DNA from: Zipacnadum sp036504235
GTDB taxonomy: Bacteria; Armatimonadota; Zipacnadia; Zipacnadales; Zipacnadaceae
Assembly: GCA_036504235.1 (NCBI GenBank)
Contig: DASXVN010000017.1
Location: 33,673-97,672 of the forward strand
Direction: 5' to 3'
DNA: 64,000 nucleotides
The notes beneath the pieces are model-generated. The model did not search any database. It worked only from the letters and a program-made list of their open reading frames with translations, and had not been told where the DNA came from. Shown piece by piece: positions 43,512-52,597 of the stretch. The first letter of the stretch is position 1. The number at the start of each line of letters is the position of its first letter. The translations under genes and the position numbers were made by a program.

Positions 43512-44970
43512 GTTCTCCCCGGGCCGCCCCCAGCGCGGCCAAGTCCTTCCACGTTATGCGCAGAAATTCGCGCGTTGCCCCGGTGACCCGCACTCGATCG
43601 CTCAGAGCGCAACCCACCACCCAGACAATCTCGCCGGCCGCGTCCACTACAAGCGGTACCCGCGTCCGCGCGGAGGCCGGCACCTTCAGGTCGGTGAACA
43701 GGTCCTGCAATTTGCGGTGGCCGCTCATCCCCAGCGGGACCAGCGCGTCACCCGGCTGCCAGCCGCGCACCCCCCAGGGGGCGGCCGCCGCCGTCGCGTC
43801 TATGACTATTTGACAGCCCCGCGCCGAGCCAAGTTCCCCCGGGCGTCGGTCGAGCCGCTCCACCCGCACCGTCGCCCCCCACTCCGGGAGCCGCCATTCA
43901 CCCGCGTCGAGCAGAAACTGCGGGCCAGGGGGCGCGTCCGGGGAGGAGACCGGTGCGATGACTACCTTATTATACCCCTTTTGCGCGCGGAAATCTCCCG
44001 GCAGGTGAATCTCCCGCCCGGTCTGCGCCCGCAGCGCCAGGTCCTCCAGATCCTCATACCCCGCCGCGCCCAGCTCCCAGACCTCGCCGGTCAGGCGCGT
44101 CCAGGCCTCCCGCAGCACCCGGTAGCGCGCCCCGGCGGGCAGCGTCGCCCACGGCCCCAGGTCCAGCGCCAGCCCCTCGCCCTCGGGGCGAATTATCTCG
44201 TCCGCCAGCGCCTGCACCTGCGGCTCGGTCCAGTCCAGCTCCGCCTCCGCCGCCTCGGCCAGCCGCAACAGCGCCGCCTCCACCGCCGGGTTGTACTGCT
44301 CGCGCAGCAGCGGCAGCAGCTCCAGCCGTACGCGGTTGCGCCGGGCGGACTCGGGGTCGAGGTTGGTGGCGTCCAAGCGGGGATGCAACTCAAAATGGTG
44401 GCAGTAGGCCTCCGTCTCGGCCCGCTCGGCCAGCAGCAGGGGGCGGATAAACCTCTCCCGCCGCGCCGGCATGCCGCGCAGGCCATGCAGGCCGCTCCCA
44501 CGCAGCAGATTCAGCAAGACGCTCTCCACGCGGTCGCTGGCAGTATGCCCCAGGGCCACCCGGTCCCAGTCCCCAGTGGCCGCCGCCCGCTCCAGGAACT
44601 CATACCGCGCCTGCCGAGCCGCCGCCTCCAGCGACAGACCCCGCTCCGCCGCCAGCGCCGGTACGCCCGCGGTCTCGGCAATCAGGGGCAGGTCCAACTG
44701 GGCGGCCAGAGCAGCCACATGCGCCGCGTCGGCGTCGGCCTCCGCCCCGCGCAGGCCGTGGTTGAGGTGCGCCACGCCCAGCCGCAGGCCCCGCTCCTCG
44801 CGCAGCGTCCACAGCAGATGCAGCAGGGCCACGGAATCCGGCCCGCCGCTAACCGCCACCAGCACGGACCTCACGCCCGCCAGCAGCGCCCATTTGCGGT
44901 CGGCCGCCTCCAGCCGCGCGCGCAGGCCCGTTTCTTCCTCAGCCGGTGACGCGCCGCAGCGCCTCTTCAT
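43498..44970 (-). CDS. tilS: tRNA(Ile)-lysidine synthase
   Basis: 490 residues. The PP-loop ATPase 'VAVSGGPDSVALLHLL' (about 38-54) identifies the family; 'HLNHGLRGAEADADAAHVAALA' and 'ALGHTASDRVESVLLNLLRGSG' follow, and a C-terminal domain carries the 'GDALVPLGMSGHRKLQDLF' motif. It converts the C34 of tRNA-Ile(CAU) to lysidine. It overlaps purC (upstream) by 32 bases and ftsH by 14 bases; the tilS-ftsH pairing is common in bacteria. Confidence 0.94.
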   Translation of the reverse strand: MKRRCGASPAEEETGLRARLEAADRKWALLAGVRSVLVAVSGGPDSVALLHLLWTLREERGLRLGVAHLNHGLRGAEADADAAHVAALAAQLDLPLIAETAGVPALAAERGLSLEAAARQARYEFLERAAATGDWDRVALGHTASDRVESVLLNLLRGSGLHGLRGMPARRERFIRPLLLAERAETEAYCHHFELHPRLDATNLDPESARRNRVRLELLPLLREQYNPAVEAALLRLAEAAEAELDWTEPQVQALADEIIRPEGEGLALDLGPWATLPAGARYRVLREAWTRLTGEVWELGAAGYEDLEDLALRAQTGREIHLPGDFRAQKGYNKVVIAPVSSPDAPPGPQFLLDAGEWRLPEWGATVRVERLDRRPGELGSARGCQIVIDATAAAAPWGVRGWQPGDALVPLGMSGHRKLQDLFTDLKVPASARTRVPLVVDAAGEIVWVVGCALSDRVRVTGATREFLRITWKDLAALGAARGEHEKV

Positions 44971-45829
44971 AGATCCTCCTCGTCTCGGCCACTACCTGCG
45001 GAGGCAGCACCGGGGCGGGCGGTTCCTTGTTCCAGTCCAGGGTCTCCAGATAATCACGCACATATTGCTTATCAATAGACTCCTGCCCCCGGCCCGGCTG
45101 GTACTTATCGGCGTCCCAGTAACGCGAGGAATCGGGCGTCATCATCTCGTCAATCACGATGAGTTGGCCCTCGAACAGGCCGAATTCATACTTGGTGTCG
45201 GCGATAATCAGCCGGCGGGAGGCCAGGTACTCCGCCGCGAAGTTGTACAGCGCCAGCGAGGTATCCTGCAACGCGGAGGCCATTTCCGTGCCCACGATCT
45301 CCGCCGCCTGGGCGCAGGAGATGTTCTCATCGTGCCCGCTCTCGGCCTTGGTGGAGGGGGTGAACAGCGGCTCGGGGAGCCGGTCGGACTCCACCAGCCC
45401 GGGCGGGAGCCGGTGCCCGCAGACCTCGCCGCCGGCCTGGTAGGACTTCCAGCCCGACCCGGCCAGATAGCCGCGCACCACGCACTCTATCGGCACGACT
45501 TCGGCTTTCTTGACCATCATGGTCCGCCCGGCCAGGATCTCGGCATAGGGCTGCACCACCGGCGGAAAGTCGCTGACCTCGGTGGAAAGCACATGGTTGG
45601 GAATGATCGCCGCGGTCTGGTCAAACCAGAACTTGGACAGCGCAGTAAGCACCTTGCCCTTGCCGGGAATCCCGTTAGGCATAACGCAATCAAACGCCGA
45701 GATGCGGTCGGTAACGACGATCAAAAGGCAATCGCCGTAGTCATAAATATCCCGCACCTTGCCGGTCCGGCGGCTGATAGCGCCGGGTAGGTCAGTCTCC
45801 AAAATGGTCTTCTCGGGTAGGTCGGACAT
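44939..45829 (-). CDS. purC: Phosphoribosylaminoimidazole-succinocarboxamide synthase
   Basis: 296 residues; joins aspartate to CAIR in purine synthesis. Family motifs: 'GKVRDIYDYGDCLLIVVTDRISAFDCVMPNGIPGKG', 'VRGYLAGSGWKSY' and 'LIIADTKYEFGLF', with 'IDEMMTPDSSRYW' near the end. The length fits the longer SAICAR synthase class. It is the first gene of the tight purC-tilS-ftsH-folK group. Confidence 0.95.
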   Translation of the reverse strand: MSDLPEKTILETDLPGAISRRTGKVRDIYDYGDCLLIVVTDRISAFDCVMPNGIPGKGKVLTALSKFWFDQTAAIIPNHVLSTEVSDFPPVVQPYAEILAGRTMMVKKAEVVPIECVVRGYLAGSGWKSYQAGGEVCGHRLPPGLVESDRLPEPLFTPSTKAESGHDENISCAQAAEIVGTEMASALQDTSLALYNFAAEYLASRRLIIADTKYEFGLFEGQLIVIDEMMTPDSSRYWDADKYQPGRGQESIDKQYVRDYLETLDWNKEPPAPVLPPQVVAETRRIYEEALRRVTG

Positions 45830-45923
45830 GGGCTATGTCTCCCTTGACTCCGCACGGAATAGTACCGATAATGTCAGCAATCCAGGATACTGGAGGCGGA
45901 GGGCCCGAAGGGGCTCTCGCAAG

Positions 45924-45945
45924 AGCCAAGCCGAAAGGCTTGGCT
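45924..45945. terminator. Small hairpin downstream of methyltransferase gene
   Basis: AGCCAAGCC GAAA GGCTTGGCT, a perfect 9-bp stem with a GNRA tetraloop, followed by TTCTT on the plus strand. It lies in the gap between purC (starting at 45829) and the methyltransferase end at 46030, so it could end the minus-strand transcript, though the T-run is better on the plus side. Confidence 0.5.
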
Positions 45946-46029
45946 TTCTTGTTTATAGCAGGATGCGCCCGTAGCCCTCCACCTCGCCCGTCTTCTTCTC
46001 GCGATGGTAGTGCGCCTGCATTGCCTCCA

Positions 46030-47496
46030 CTACCGCCTCCCGCGCGGTTTTGGCTTGTGCCCACGGTCGGCCCGCTTGAAGGTGATATTGGCGCTGGGAG
46101 GCAGATCAAGGACCCGACCTTCCAGCAAGTCACTGATGGTGAGAACCTGCAACTTGGGCACGGGCGCCTGCAATTGCGGAGGCTCGTAAAAGCCGGCGGC
46201 CAGAGCTTCTTCTCGCATCTGCCTGGTTGGCTCCTGAAGGGTTATGAACGCCCCCAATTCGGCCTTCTCCCGCTCTACAACCCCCTTCAAATCGCGAACG
46301 TGAGAGGGGCTAGTATTGCCGCTCTTGACCGAAATGATCACTTGTTTGGTCCGGCCCGAGTCATCGTCAAAGAAGTTCAGTCTACCGTCGATCCCACGGT
46401 CACCGCCCTTCTTGAGTGGCCCCGCCAGCCGCGCACCTACCAAACTCAGCGCCCACGACTGGAACTGATAGCGGTCTTGTTCCGCCAACTGACGTGCTCC
46501 CTCAAGGTCCTGCGGCTCTCCGATCACTTCGTAGGCGCTCAGATCGTGCGGATAGGTGTCGTGCAAGCGCCTTCGCATCACGTTGATCGCGATGTGCGTG
46601 ATGTCTATGCCGATCCAGCGCCGATGCAGACGTTCAGCGACGGTGACCGTCGTCCCACATCCGCAGAACGGATCGAGCACCAAGTCTCCCTCATCGGAAC
46701 TCGCCAGCAGGATACGCTCCAACAGCGGTTCCGGTTTCTGTGTGGGAAATAGCTGCTTGATTGGTGGCACGCGGCCAATGTCCCAAACGTCATCTTGCCG
46801 TACACCCAACGATTCCGCATCCTCCACTTGCGATGGAACGCGCCGACCGCTCTCGTCGTGCCCCGAGACGATCTTTTGATTGCCAAATCGCTTCAGGGTC
46901 GATTCCGCCCGCTCCATGTACAACTCATTGAAGATGCGCTCGGGCGACTGTGAGCGCGAGTAGAAGAAGATTACATCGTGATTCCGCTGAAACTGCAGCT
47001 TCCCCGTGGGCCACTTCCGATAGTGCCAGATGATCTCGTTTCGAAAGTTGCGAGGGCCGAGGATCGCGTCTAGCAGAATCTTGATGAAGTGGCTCGCGGT
47101 AGGGTCGCAATGCAGGTAAATGCTTCCGGTTGACTTCAGAACCCTTTCCAGCTCCAAGAGGCGAATGGCCATCATCGTCAGGTAGGCCATCATGTCGTTC
47201 TGTCCCAGGAATTGTCGGAGGGATGTCATTAACTGGGACACTCTGGTCGGAGCCGAGGTTACTAAGGTCCGGAAGGTCTCCTCGGCGCCAATATCCCAAT
47301 GCCAGAAGTCCCCGAAAGCCGCGATCTGAGCCGCAGAATCGGACCCGTCCTTCTCCTTATACAAAAGGTTGTAGTTGGCTTGGCTGTTAAAAGGCGGGTC
47401 CAGATAAATGAGATCCACGGTCTCGTCAGAGACGTAGTTGCGTAGTATGTCCAAGTTGTCGCCAAAGTACAGCTGGTTGACCCAGGGCGAATTCAT
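46030..47496 (-). CDS. DNA methyltransferase fused to Mrr-like nuclease
   Basis: 488 residues. Order: motif IV 'DPPFNSQ' near residue 34, then 'DLVLDPFCGCGTT' (motif I) near 255, i.e. a beta-class N6-adenine/N4-cytosine DNA methyltransferase. From about 345 an Mrr-like endonuclease domain follows, with 'KKGGDRGIDG' and 'VIISVKSG' (catalytic Asp and Lys), then 'VRDLKGVVERE'. A single chain therefore both modifies and could cut DNA. The final 'GHKPKPRGRR' differs from what a neighbouring frame would give (see findings). Its base composition is less GC-rich than that of its neighbours, which suggests transfer. Confidence 0.85.
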   Translation of the reverse strand: MNSPWVNQLYFGDNLDILRNYVSDETVDLIYLDPPFNSQANYNLLYKEKDGSDSAAQIAAFGDFWHWDIGAEETFRTLVTSAPTRVSQLMTSLRQFLGQNDMMAYLTMMAIRLLELERVLKSTGSIYLHCDPTASHFIKILLDAILGPRNFRNEIIWHYRKWPTGKLQFQRNHDVIFFYSRSQSPERIFNELYMERAESTLKRFGNQKIVSGHDESGRRVPSQVEDAESLGVRQDDVWDIGRVPPIKQLFPTQKPEPLLERILLASSDEGDLVLDPFCGCGTTVTVAERLHRRWIGIDITHIAINVMRRRLHDTYPHDLSAYEVIGEPQDLEGARQLAEQDRYQFQSWALSLVGARLAGPLKKGGDRGIDGRLNFFDDDSGRTKQVIISVKSGNTSPSHVRDLKGVVEREKAELGAFITLQEPTRQMREEALAAGFYEPPQLQAPVPKLQVLTISDLLEGRVLDLPPSANITFKRADRGHKPKPRGRR

Positions 47497-47537
47497 GTCA
47501 GTCTCCTGTCCGCCGGCGAATCGGCGTTGCTCCCACT

Positions 47538-48617
47538 CTACCCCAACCCCAACCGCGCCACAATCTCCTTAACGTCCGCCTTGGCCGTCTCCAACTCCGG
47601 CGCCAGAGCTACCGCTCTATCCGGGTCCTTCAGGCCGTGGCCGGTTAAGGTGCAGACTACGGTGGCCGGGGCGTCGCCGAAATAGCCCGCCGCGGCTAGC
47701 TTCTTTACCCCTGCCAGGCTGGCGGCGCTGGCCGGCTCGCAGAAGATGCCCTCTTGGGCCGACAGCTCCTGATAGGCGGCCAGAATCTCGTCGTCGGTGA
47801 CCGCCTCGATGACTCCGTTCGACTCCGTTACCGCGTTCATGGCGTCGGTCCAGCGGGCCGGATTGCCGATGCGGATGGCCGTGGCGCAGGTCTCCGGATG
47901 CGCGACCGGGCTGCCCTGCACCAGCGGCGCGGCGCCGGCGGCCTGGAAGCCCAACATGCGCGGCCGGCGCTCGATGATCCCGCGCTGGTGGTAGTCCGAA
48001 TAGCCCCACCAGTAGGCGGTGATGTTGCCCGCGTTGCCCACCGGCAGCGCGTGGTAGGTCGGCGCCTGCCCCAGGACATCGCAAATCTCGAAAGCGGCGG
48101 TCTTCTGGCCATCCATGCGGTAGGGGTTGAGCGAGTTGACCAGAATCACCGGGTAGTTGTCGCAGACCTCGCGGACCAGCCGCAGGCAGTCGTCGAAGTT
48201 GCCGTCCACCTGGAGGGTGCGCGCGCCGTAGGCGAGGGCCTGAGCGAGCTTACCCAGCGCCACGTAGCCGGCGGGAATCAGCACGATGGAGAGCATCCCC
48301 GCCCGCGCGCTGTAGGCGGCGGCGGCGGCGGAGGTGTTGCCGGTGGAGGCGCACATGGTGGCCTTGGCCCCGGCCTCCGCGGCCTTGGAGATGGCCATGG
48401 TCATGCCCCGGTCCTTGAAAGAGCCGGTGGGATTGAGCCCCTCGTACTTGAAGTAAATCTGCAGATTGCCCGGCAGCTTCGGCCCGATATGAACGGAGGG
48501 AATCAGCGGCGTGTCACCCTCCAAGAGCGTAATCCGCGGCGTCGCGTCCGTCACGGGCAGGAAGTCCTTGTAGTATTCGATCAGGCCGGGCCAGGGTTGT
48601 CGGGAAGCGGCAGACAT
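47538..48617 (-). CDS. thrC: Threonine synthase
   Basis: 359 residues; PLP enzyme that turns phosphohomoserine into threonine. It has the PLP Lys in 'GSFKDRGM' (about 66), 'CASTGNTSAAAAAYSARAG', and the phosphate-binding loop 'PVGNAGNITAYWWG'. It lies 75 bases downstream of hom with a short palindrome between; thrB is separate, at 52.5 kb on the other strand. Confidence 0.95.
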   Translation of the reverse strand: MSAASRQPWPGLIEYYKDFLPVTDATPRITLLEGDTPLIPSVHIGPKLPGNLQIYFKYEGLNPTGSFKDRGMTMAISKAAEAGAKATMCASTGNTSAAAAAYSARAGMLSIVLIPAGYVALGKLAQALAYGARTLQVDGNFDDCLRLVREVCDNYPVILVNSLNPYRMDGQKTAAFEICDVLGQAPTYHALPVGNAGNITAYWWGYSDYHQRGIIERRPRMLGFQAAGAAPLVQGSPVAHPETCATAIRIGNPARWTDAMNAVTESNGVIEAVTDDEILAAYQELSAQEGIFCEPASAASLAGVKKLAAAGYFGDAPATVVCTLTGHGLKDPDRAVALAPELETAKADVKEIVARLGLG

Positions 48618-48636
48618 ATCTAATCACCAGTTCTTT

Positions 48637-48690
48637 GCCGGGGAGGGGCCGCACGAGCAGCAGGCAAAGCCTGCTGGGAGGCTGGCCCGC
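48637..48690. repeat. Palindrome between hom and thrC
   Basis: GCCGGGGAGGGGCCGCACGA followed by AGCAGGCAAAGCCTGCT (perfect 7-bp stem with a 3-base loop) and GGCTGGCCCGCGGC. The first part resembles the REP-like sequence at 12301 and the arm at 15727. Confidence 0.55.
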
Positions 48691-48692
48691 GG

Positions 48693-49979
48693 CTATTCAA
48701 TAACGCGAATCACGCTACTAACTTCCACCACGACCTCCATGGCTGCGATGCGGGCGAGCGCCTTCTGCAGTTGGCCCTCGGGGGCGCGGTGGAGGATCCA
48801 GACGATCTCGGCGACCTCGCCGTTGGTGCTCTCCTGGATGCAGGAGCCGATGCTGATGCCCTCCTCGCCGAAGACCAGGGCCATGCGCCCCAGCACGCCG
48901 GGGCGGTCGGTGACCTCGGTGCGGACGTACAGTGAGGACTCAATCTCGTCGGCGGGCACCAGATTGGCGCGGCCCTCGCAGCGGCAGGGGACGCGGCCGG
49001 CGGCGCCGGCGAGCAGGTTGCGGGCGCAGTCCACGACATCGCCCGCCACGGCGGCGCCGGTGGGCAGGGAGCCCGCCCCGCGCCCGTAGAGCATGACCTC
49101 GCCACACTCCGGCCCCTTGACGAAGATCGCGTTGAACACGCCGTTGACCGCGGCCAGCGGGTGCGTCGCGGGGATCATGGTGGGATGCACACGGGCCTCC
49201 AGGCGCTCGCCGCGGCGGCGGCCGATGGCCAGCAGCTTGACGACCTTGCCCACGCGTCGGGCGTAGGCCAGGTCCACCGGGGAGATCTTGGTGATGCCCT
49301 CGCGCATAATCTCGCTCACGCTGACCCGACCGCCGAAGCCGACCGCGGAGAGGATGGCCAGCTTGTTCGCCGCGTCAATGCCCTCCACGTCGGCGGTGGG
49401 GTCGGCCTCGGCGTAGCCCAGCGCCTGAGCCTGGGCGAGGACCTCGGCGAAGTCGGCCTGCTCCTCGGCCATGCGGGTGAGGATGTAGTTAGTGGTGCCG
49501 TTGACGATGCCGATGATCTCGTCCACGCGGGAGGCCGCCAGGCTCTCCTTGAGGGAGCGGATGATGGGGATGACGCCGCCCACCGCGCCCTCGAACTGCA
49601 CGTCCACCCCGCGCGCGGCCGCCTCGTCAAGAATCTCCTCGCCGCGCGTGGCCATGAGTTCCTTGTTGGAGGTAACGACGCTCTTGCCGGCGGCCAGGGC
49701 GGCCATGACCAGGTCAAAGGAGGGCCGCAGTCCGCCGATGGTCTCGACGACAATGTCCACCTCCGGGCTGGTGACCAGCGCCTGGGAGTCGGTGGTGCGC
49801 AGGGCCTCGGGGATCTCTACCTCACGGGGGCGGGTCCAGTCCAGGTCGGAGAGGAAAGTGACGCGCACGGGGGCGCCGACGACGCGCTGGATTTGCTCGG
49901 CGTTGTCGCGGAGGACCTGATAGGTGCCACAGCCCACGACACCCGCGCCCAGGATACCTACTCGGATCTCATCAGCCAT
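48693..49979 (-). CDS. hom: Homoserine dehydrogenase
   Basis: 428 residues from the ATG at 49979, with AGGTGG upstream; the longer frame is rejected. NAD-binding 'VGILGAGVVGCGTYQVL' at the N-terminus, catalytic region 'GIVNGTTNYILTRM' and 'EGIDAANKLAILSAVGFG', and an ACT domain for feedback control at the C-terminus ('VRTEVTDRPGVLGRMALVF'). It reduces aspartate semialdehyde to homoserine and is followed by thrC. Confidence 0.95.
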   Translation of the reverse strand: MADEIRVGILGAGVVGCGTYQVLRDNAEQIQRVVGAPVRVTFLSDLDWTRPREVEIPEALRTTDSQALVTSPEVDIVVETIGGLRPSFDLVMAALAAGKSVVTSNKELMATRGEEILDEAAARGVDVQFEGAVGGVIPIIRSLKESLAASRVDEIIGIVNGTTNYILTRMAEEQADFAEVLAQAQALGYAEADPTADVEGIDAANKLAILSAVGFGGRVSVSEIMREGITKISPVDLAYARRVGKVVKLLAIGRRRGERLEARVHPTMIPATHPLAAVNGVFNAIFVKGPECGEVMLYGRGAGSLPTGAAVAGDVVDCARNLLAGAAGRVPCRCEGRANLVPADEIESSLYVRTEVTDRPGVLGRMALVFGEEGISIGSCIQESTNGEVAEIVWILHRAPEGQLQKALARIAAMEVVVEVSSVIRVIE

Positions 49980-50081
49980 GGTGGGTGCCACCTTCTGGTC
50001 CAGCGGACGGAGGGCCAAGCGAGGCGCCAGCGCCCACTGGTAGGATCGGGGAAGTCGGGCCGGGGAGGGAGCGGCCGGGCC

Positions 50082-50537
50082 CTAGCGCCCCGCGTGCTCG
50101 ATAATCATCAGCTTCTGGTCGGCCTCGACGCGCTCCTCGTTGCCCACCAGGAACTTCACAACCGTACCGGCAATCGGCGCCGGGATTTCATTGAACAGCT
50201 TCATGGCCTCAATCATGCCGAGGGTGTCGCCATACTCCACCCGGTCACCCTCCTGGACGAAGGGGGGACTCTCCGGCGCGGAGGCGCGGTAGAACACGCC
50301 CGCCATGGGCGAGAGCACGGGGAGTTGGTTCTCGCTCAGGGGAGCCTCCGCCGCCGGCGGGGGGCAGGCAGGCGCGACCGGAGCGGCCGCGGCGAGCACC
50401 GGAGCCGCCATCGGCCCGGCAACCGCGGCGCTTACCAGCAGCTCGGAGCCGCCCTGGTGGACCTCAATCTCGGCGAGGTCTTCCCTCTCGAGCAGGTCCA
50501 GCAGCCAGCGAAGATCGTCGTCATTCAGGCCCGGCAT
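50082..50537 (-). CDS. accB: Biotin carboxyl carrier protein of acetyl-CoA carboxylase
   Basis: 151 residues. An N-terminal helical segment, an Ala/Pro-rich linker (about 40-68), and a C-terminal biotinyl domain with the 'EAMKLFNEI' biotinylation site (Lys in about position 111). It is the carrier of carboxybiotin in fatty acid synthesis. accC is not next to it in this window. Confidence 0.92.
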   Translation of the reverse strand: MPGLNDDDLRWLLDLLEREDLAEIEVHQGGSELLVSAAVAGPMAAPVLAAAAPVAPACPPPAAEAPLSENQLPVLSPMAGVFYRASAPESPPFVQEGDRVEYGDTLGMIEAMKLFNEIPAPIAGTVVKFLVGNEERVEADQKLMIIEHAGR

Positions 50538-50679
50538 GGAACCACCTCAAACTCGCCCAGCGGCATTGGTGACGCCTGTGCAAAAGCGACGGGCCACAGG
50601 CCCGCCGCTCCGGGGTCAACTCAGCACACAATCGCGCGAGGTTCCGCCCGTGCGCCGTGAGCGCACCGGGTAAGAGAAT

Positions 50680-50756
50680 TGGTAGCGGCGGAGGGCGTCG
50701 AACCCCCGACAACGCGGGTATGAACCGCGCGCTCTGACCACCTGAGCTACGCCGCC
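50680..50756 (-). tRNA. tRNA-Met (CAT anticodon), elongator type
   Basis: 77 bases with a 7-bp acceptor stem (GGCGGCG / CGCCGCT), D arm TAGCTCAGG, anticodon stem-loop GCGG-TTCATAC-CCGC (anticodon CAT at 50720-50722), T arm with TTCGA, discriminator A and an encoded CCA end. Initiator features (C1:A72 mismatch) are absent, so it is an elongator Met tRNA; a tRNA-Ile2 with the same anticodon, a TilS substrate, is the alternative. Confidence 0.9.
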
Positions 50757-50816
50757 ACCCTTACCAACGGATTAGCGCCAGAATTATGCCTCTAAGGCAT
50801 AGCTCGGGACGCTGAC

Positions 50817-50975
50817 CTAGCGACGGCCGCCGCGCTTCTTCTTACCGCTGCGCTTGCCTTCGCGCCGATCACGGGACTCTCGCTCGAGAGCGCCCACCAG
50901 ATTGTCTTCATACTCGCGCAGGGACTTGGTGTCGAACCCGCTGAGTTTGGCGTAGTCTATTTTGAATTTGCTCAT
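50817..50975 (-). CDS. Small basic protein, unknown
   Basis: 52 residues from the ATG at 50975, with GGGAG upstream. 'MSKFKIDYAKLSGFDTKSLREYEDNLVGALERESRDRREGKRSGKKKRGGRR': a helical middle with a strongly Arg/Lys-rich end, possibly RNA-binding. It lies between a tRNA gene and a repeat. Confidence 0.6.
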   Translation of the reverse strand: MSKFKIDYAKLSGFDTKSLREYEDNLVGALERESRDRREGKRSGKKKRGGRR

Positions 50976-51042
50976 AAGTGTTTGTCTCCCGACAGGAGGC
51001 AAAGATACAGGTTTTGAGCCTGATTGTCAAGAGGCGGGCCCG

Positions 51043-51154
51043 CCTCGGGCACCCCTCCCGGAGCGGGAGGGACTTTGGGGGCAGGAAGACGCCGCCGGGT
51101 CTTAGGGGAGGACCCTCCGAATAGCCCCTCCCATAATGGGAGGGGTGCCCGAGG
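51043..51154. repeat. MITE-like repeat with 17-bp terminal inverted repeats
   Basis: CCTCGGGCACCCCTCCC at the left (51043-51059) and its exact complement at the right (51138-51154). Inside are hairpins around CCCTCCCGGAGCGGGAGGG and CCCCTCCCATAATGGGAGGGG. The same 17 bases occur at 24232. A further hairpin, CCCCCTCCCTTTAGGGAGGGGG, lies at 51244-51265. Together they fill most of the 400-base gap before alr. Confidence 0.75.
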
Positions 51155-51382
51155 TCCCCGAGGGCTGGGTGAGCCGGTTTGTTCGCGGCCTGCCGAGGGA
51201 CCCCTCTCCGGAATCTGCCCTCCGTCGCCACCTCCACCCTAACACCCCCTCCCTTTAGGGAGGGGGCAGGGGGGTAGGGCCGTTGCCGTTCCTTGACGCA
51301 CCTCCCACGCGGTTATACAATTGCCTTATTCCATTCGCGTCGTCCGCCGCTCGCTTTCCCTGAGAATAGAGGTCCTGGTGTA

Positions 51383-52597
51383 GTGCTGCGTCCTGCCTGG
51401 CTGGAAATCAACCTCTCCGCCCTTGCCGACAACATCCACAATCTCAAGTCGGTGCTGAGCCCCCACCAACAGATTATCGCCGTCATCAAGGCTAACGCTT
51501 ACGGACACGGCGCCTATCCGGTGGCGCGCGTCGCTCTGGAGGCAGGGGCCAGCCGCCTCGCCGTGGCCATCGTCGAGGAGGCTCTGGAGCTGCGCGAGCA
51601 GGGCATCGCCGCCCCCATCATGCTGCTGGGCGCCACGCCCCGCGAAGCGGCGCCGGTGCTGGTTGAGCAGCAGATCGAGGCGCCGCTGACCGACGTGGAG
51701 GGCGCTCTGGCCCTCGCCGCTGCCGGGCGCAAGCTCGGCAAGCCGGCGCTGGCGCACCTCAAGATAGACTCCGGCATGCACCGGCTGGGGGTGCGGGCCG
51801 AGGAGGTGACCTCCTTCTGCGAGCAGCTTCGCGGTCTCGCCGGGCTGGAGATCATAGGCGTGTTCACCCACTTCTCCAGCTCCCAGATCGACCCGGAATT
51901 CACCCTGCGCCAGCTCAATATCTTCAAGCAGGCGGTCACGGAGGCGGAGACCGTGCTCGGCCACCGCATCCCCCTCCGCCACGTCTGCAATAGCGGGGCC
52001 ACGGTACGCTATCCGGAGGCCTGGCTGGACGCCGTGCGCCCCGGCGCGTTGCTCTACGGCATCCCCCGCGACCGCGGCGGGATGTACATGCCGGAGATGC
52101 GCCCCGTCCTCGCGCTCAAGGCCCGGCTCTCCGTGGTCAAGCCCCTCTACGCGGGCGAGAGCGTGGGCTACGACCGGACCTGGCAGGCGCCGCGCGACAC
52201 CCGCGTCGGCCTGCTGCCGGTGGGCTATGCCGACGGCTGGGACCGGCTGCTCTCCAACCGCGCCGCCGTGCTCGTCCACGGGCAGCGCTGCCCCATTGTG
52301 GGCCGCATCTGCATGGACACCACCATTGTGGACCTGACGCCCGCCCCCGACGCCGCCGTGGATGACGTGGCGGTGCTGATCGGCACCCAGGGCCAGGAGC
52401 AAGTCGAGGTCCACGAGATCGCCGCCCTCTGCGATACGGTGGTCCAGGAGGTTGTTTCGCGATTCTCGGCGCGCCTGCCGCGCGTCTACTATGCGGAGCC
52501 GGGCGATGAGCGAGTGCAGCGCGCCCTGGCTGACCAAAGGAGCCTGCTCTCCGATGCGCCCCTCCGTGACCGTGCAAATTCCGGCCAGCACGGCTAA
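51383..52597 (+). CDS. alr: Alanine racemase
   Basis: About 404 residues from a GTG at 51383, with AGAGGT upstream; the protein begins 'LRPAWLEINLSALADNI', as typical. The PLP lysine is in 'VIKANAYGHG' (about 38), and the second catalytic residue, a Tyr, is in 'SVGYDRTW'. It makes D-alanine for peptidoglycan. It overlaps thrB by 44 bases. Confidence 0.93.
   Translation: MLRPAWLEINLSALADNIHNLKSVLSPHQQIIAVIKANAYGHGAYPVARVALEAGASRLAVAIVEEALELREQGIAAPIMLLGATPREAAPVLVEQQIEAPLTDVEGALALAAAGRKLGKPALAHLKIDSGMHRLGVRAEEVTSFCEQLRGLAGLEIIGVFTHFSSSQIDPEFTLRQLNIFKQAVTEAETVLGHRIPLRHVCNSGATVRYPEAWLDAVRPGALLYGIPRDRGGMYMPEMRPVLALKARLSVVKPLYAGESVGYDRTWQAPRDTRVGLLPVGYADGWDRLLSNRAAVLVHGQRCPIVGRICMDTTIVDLTPAPDAAVDDVAVLIGTQGQEQVEVHEIAALCDTVVQEVVSRFSARLPRVYYAEPGDERVQRALADQRSLLSDAPLRDRANSGQHG

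Noticed and set aside
51043..51265. Possible CRISPR array from repeated GGGAGGGG-type strings
   Set aside because: The repeats are inverted pairs forming hairpins, with no regular direct-repeat and spacer pattern and no cas genes nearby.
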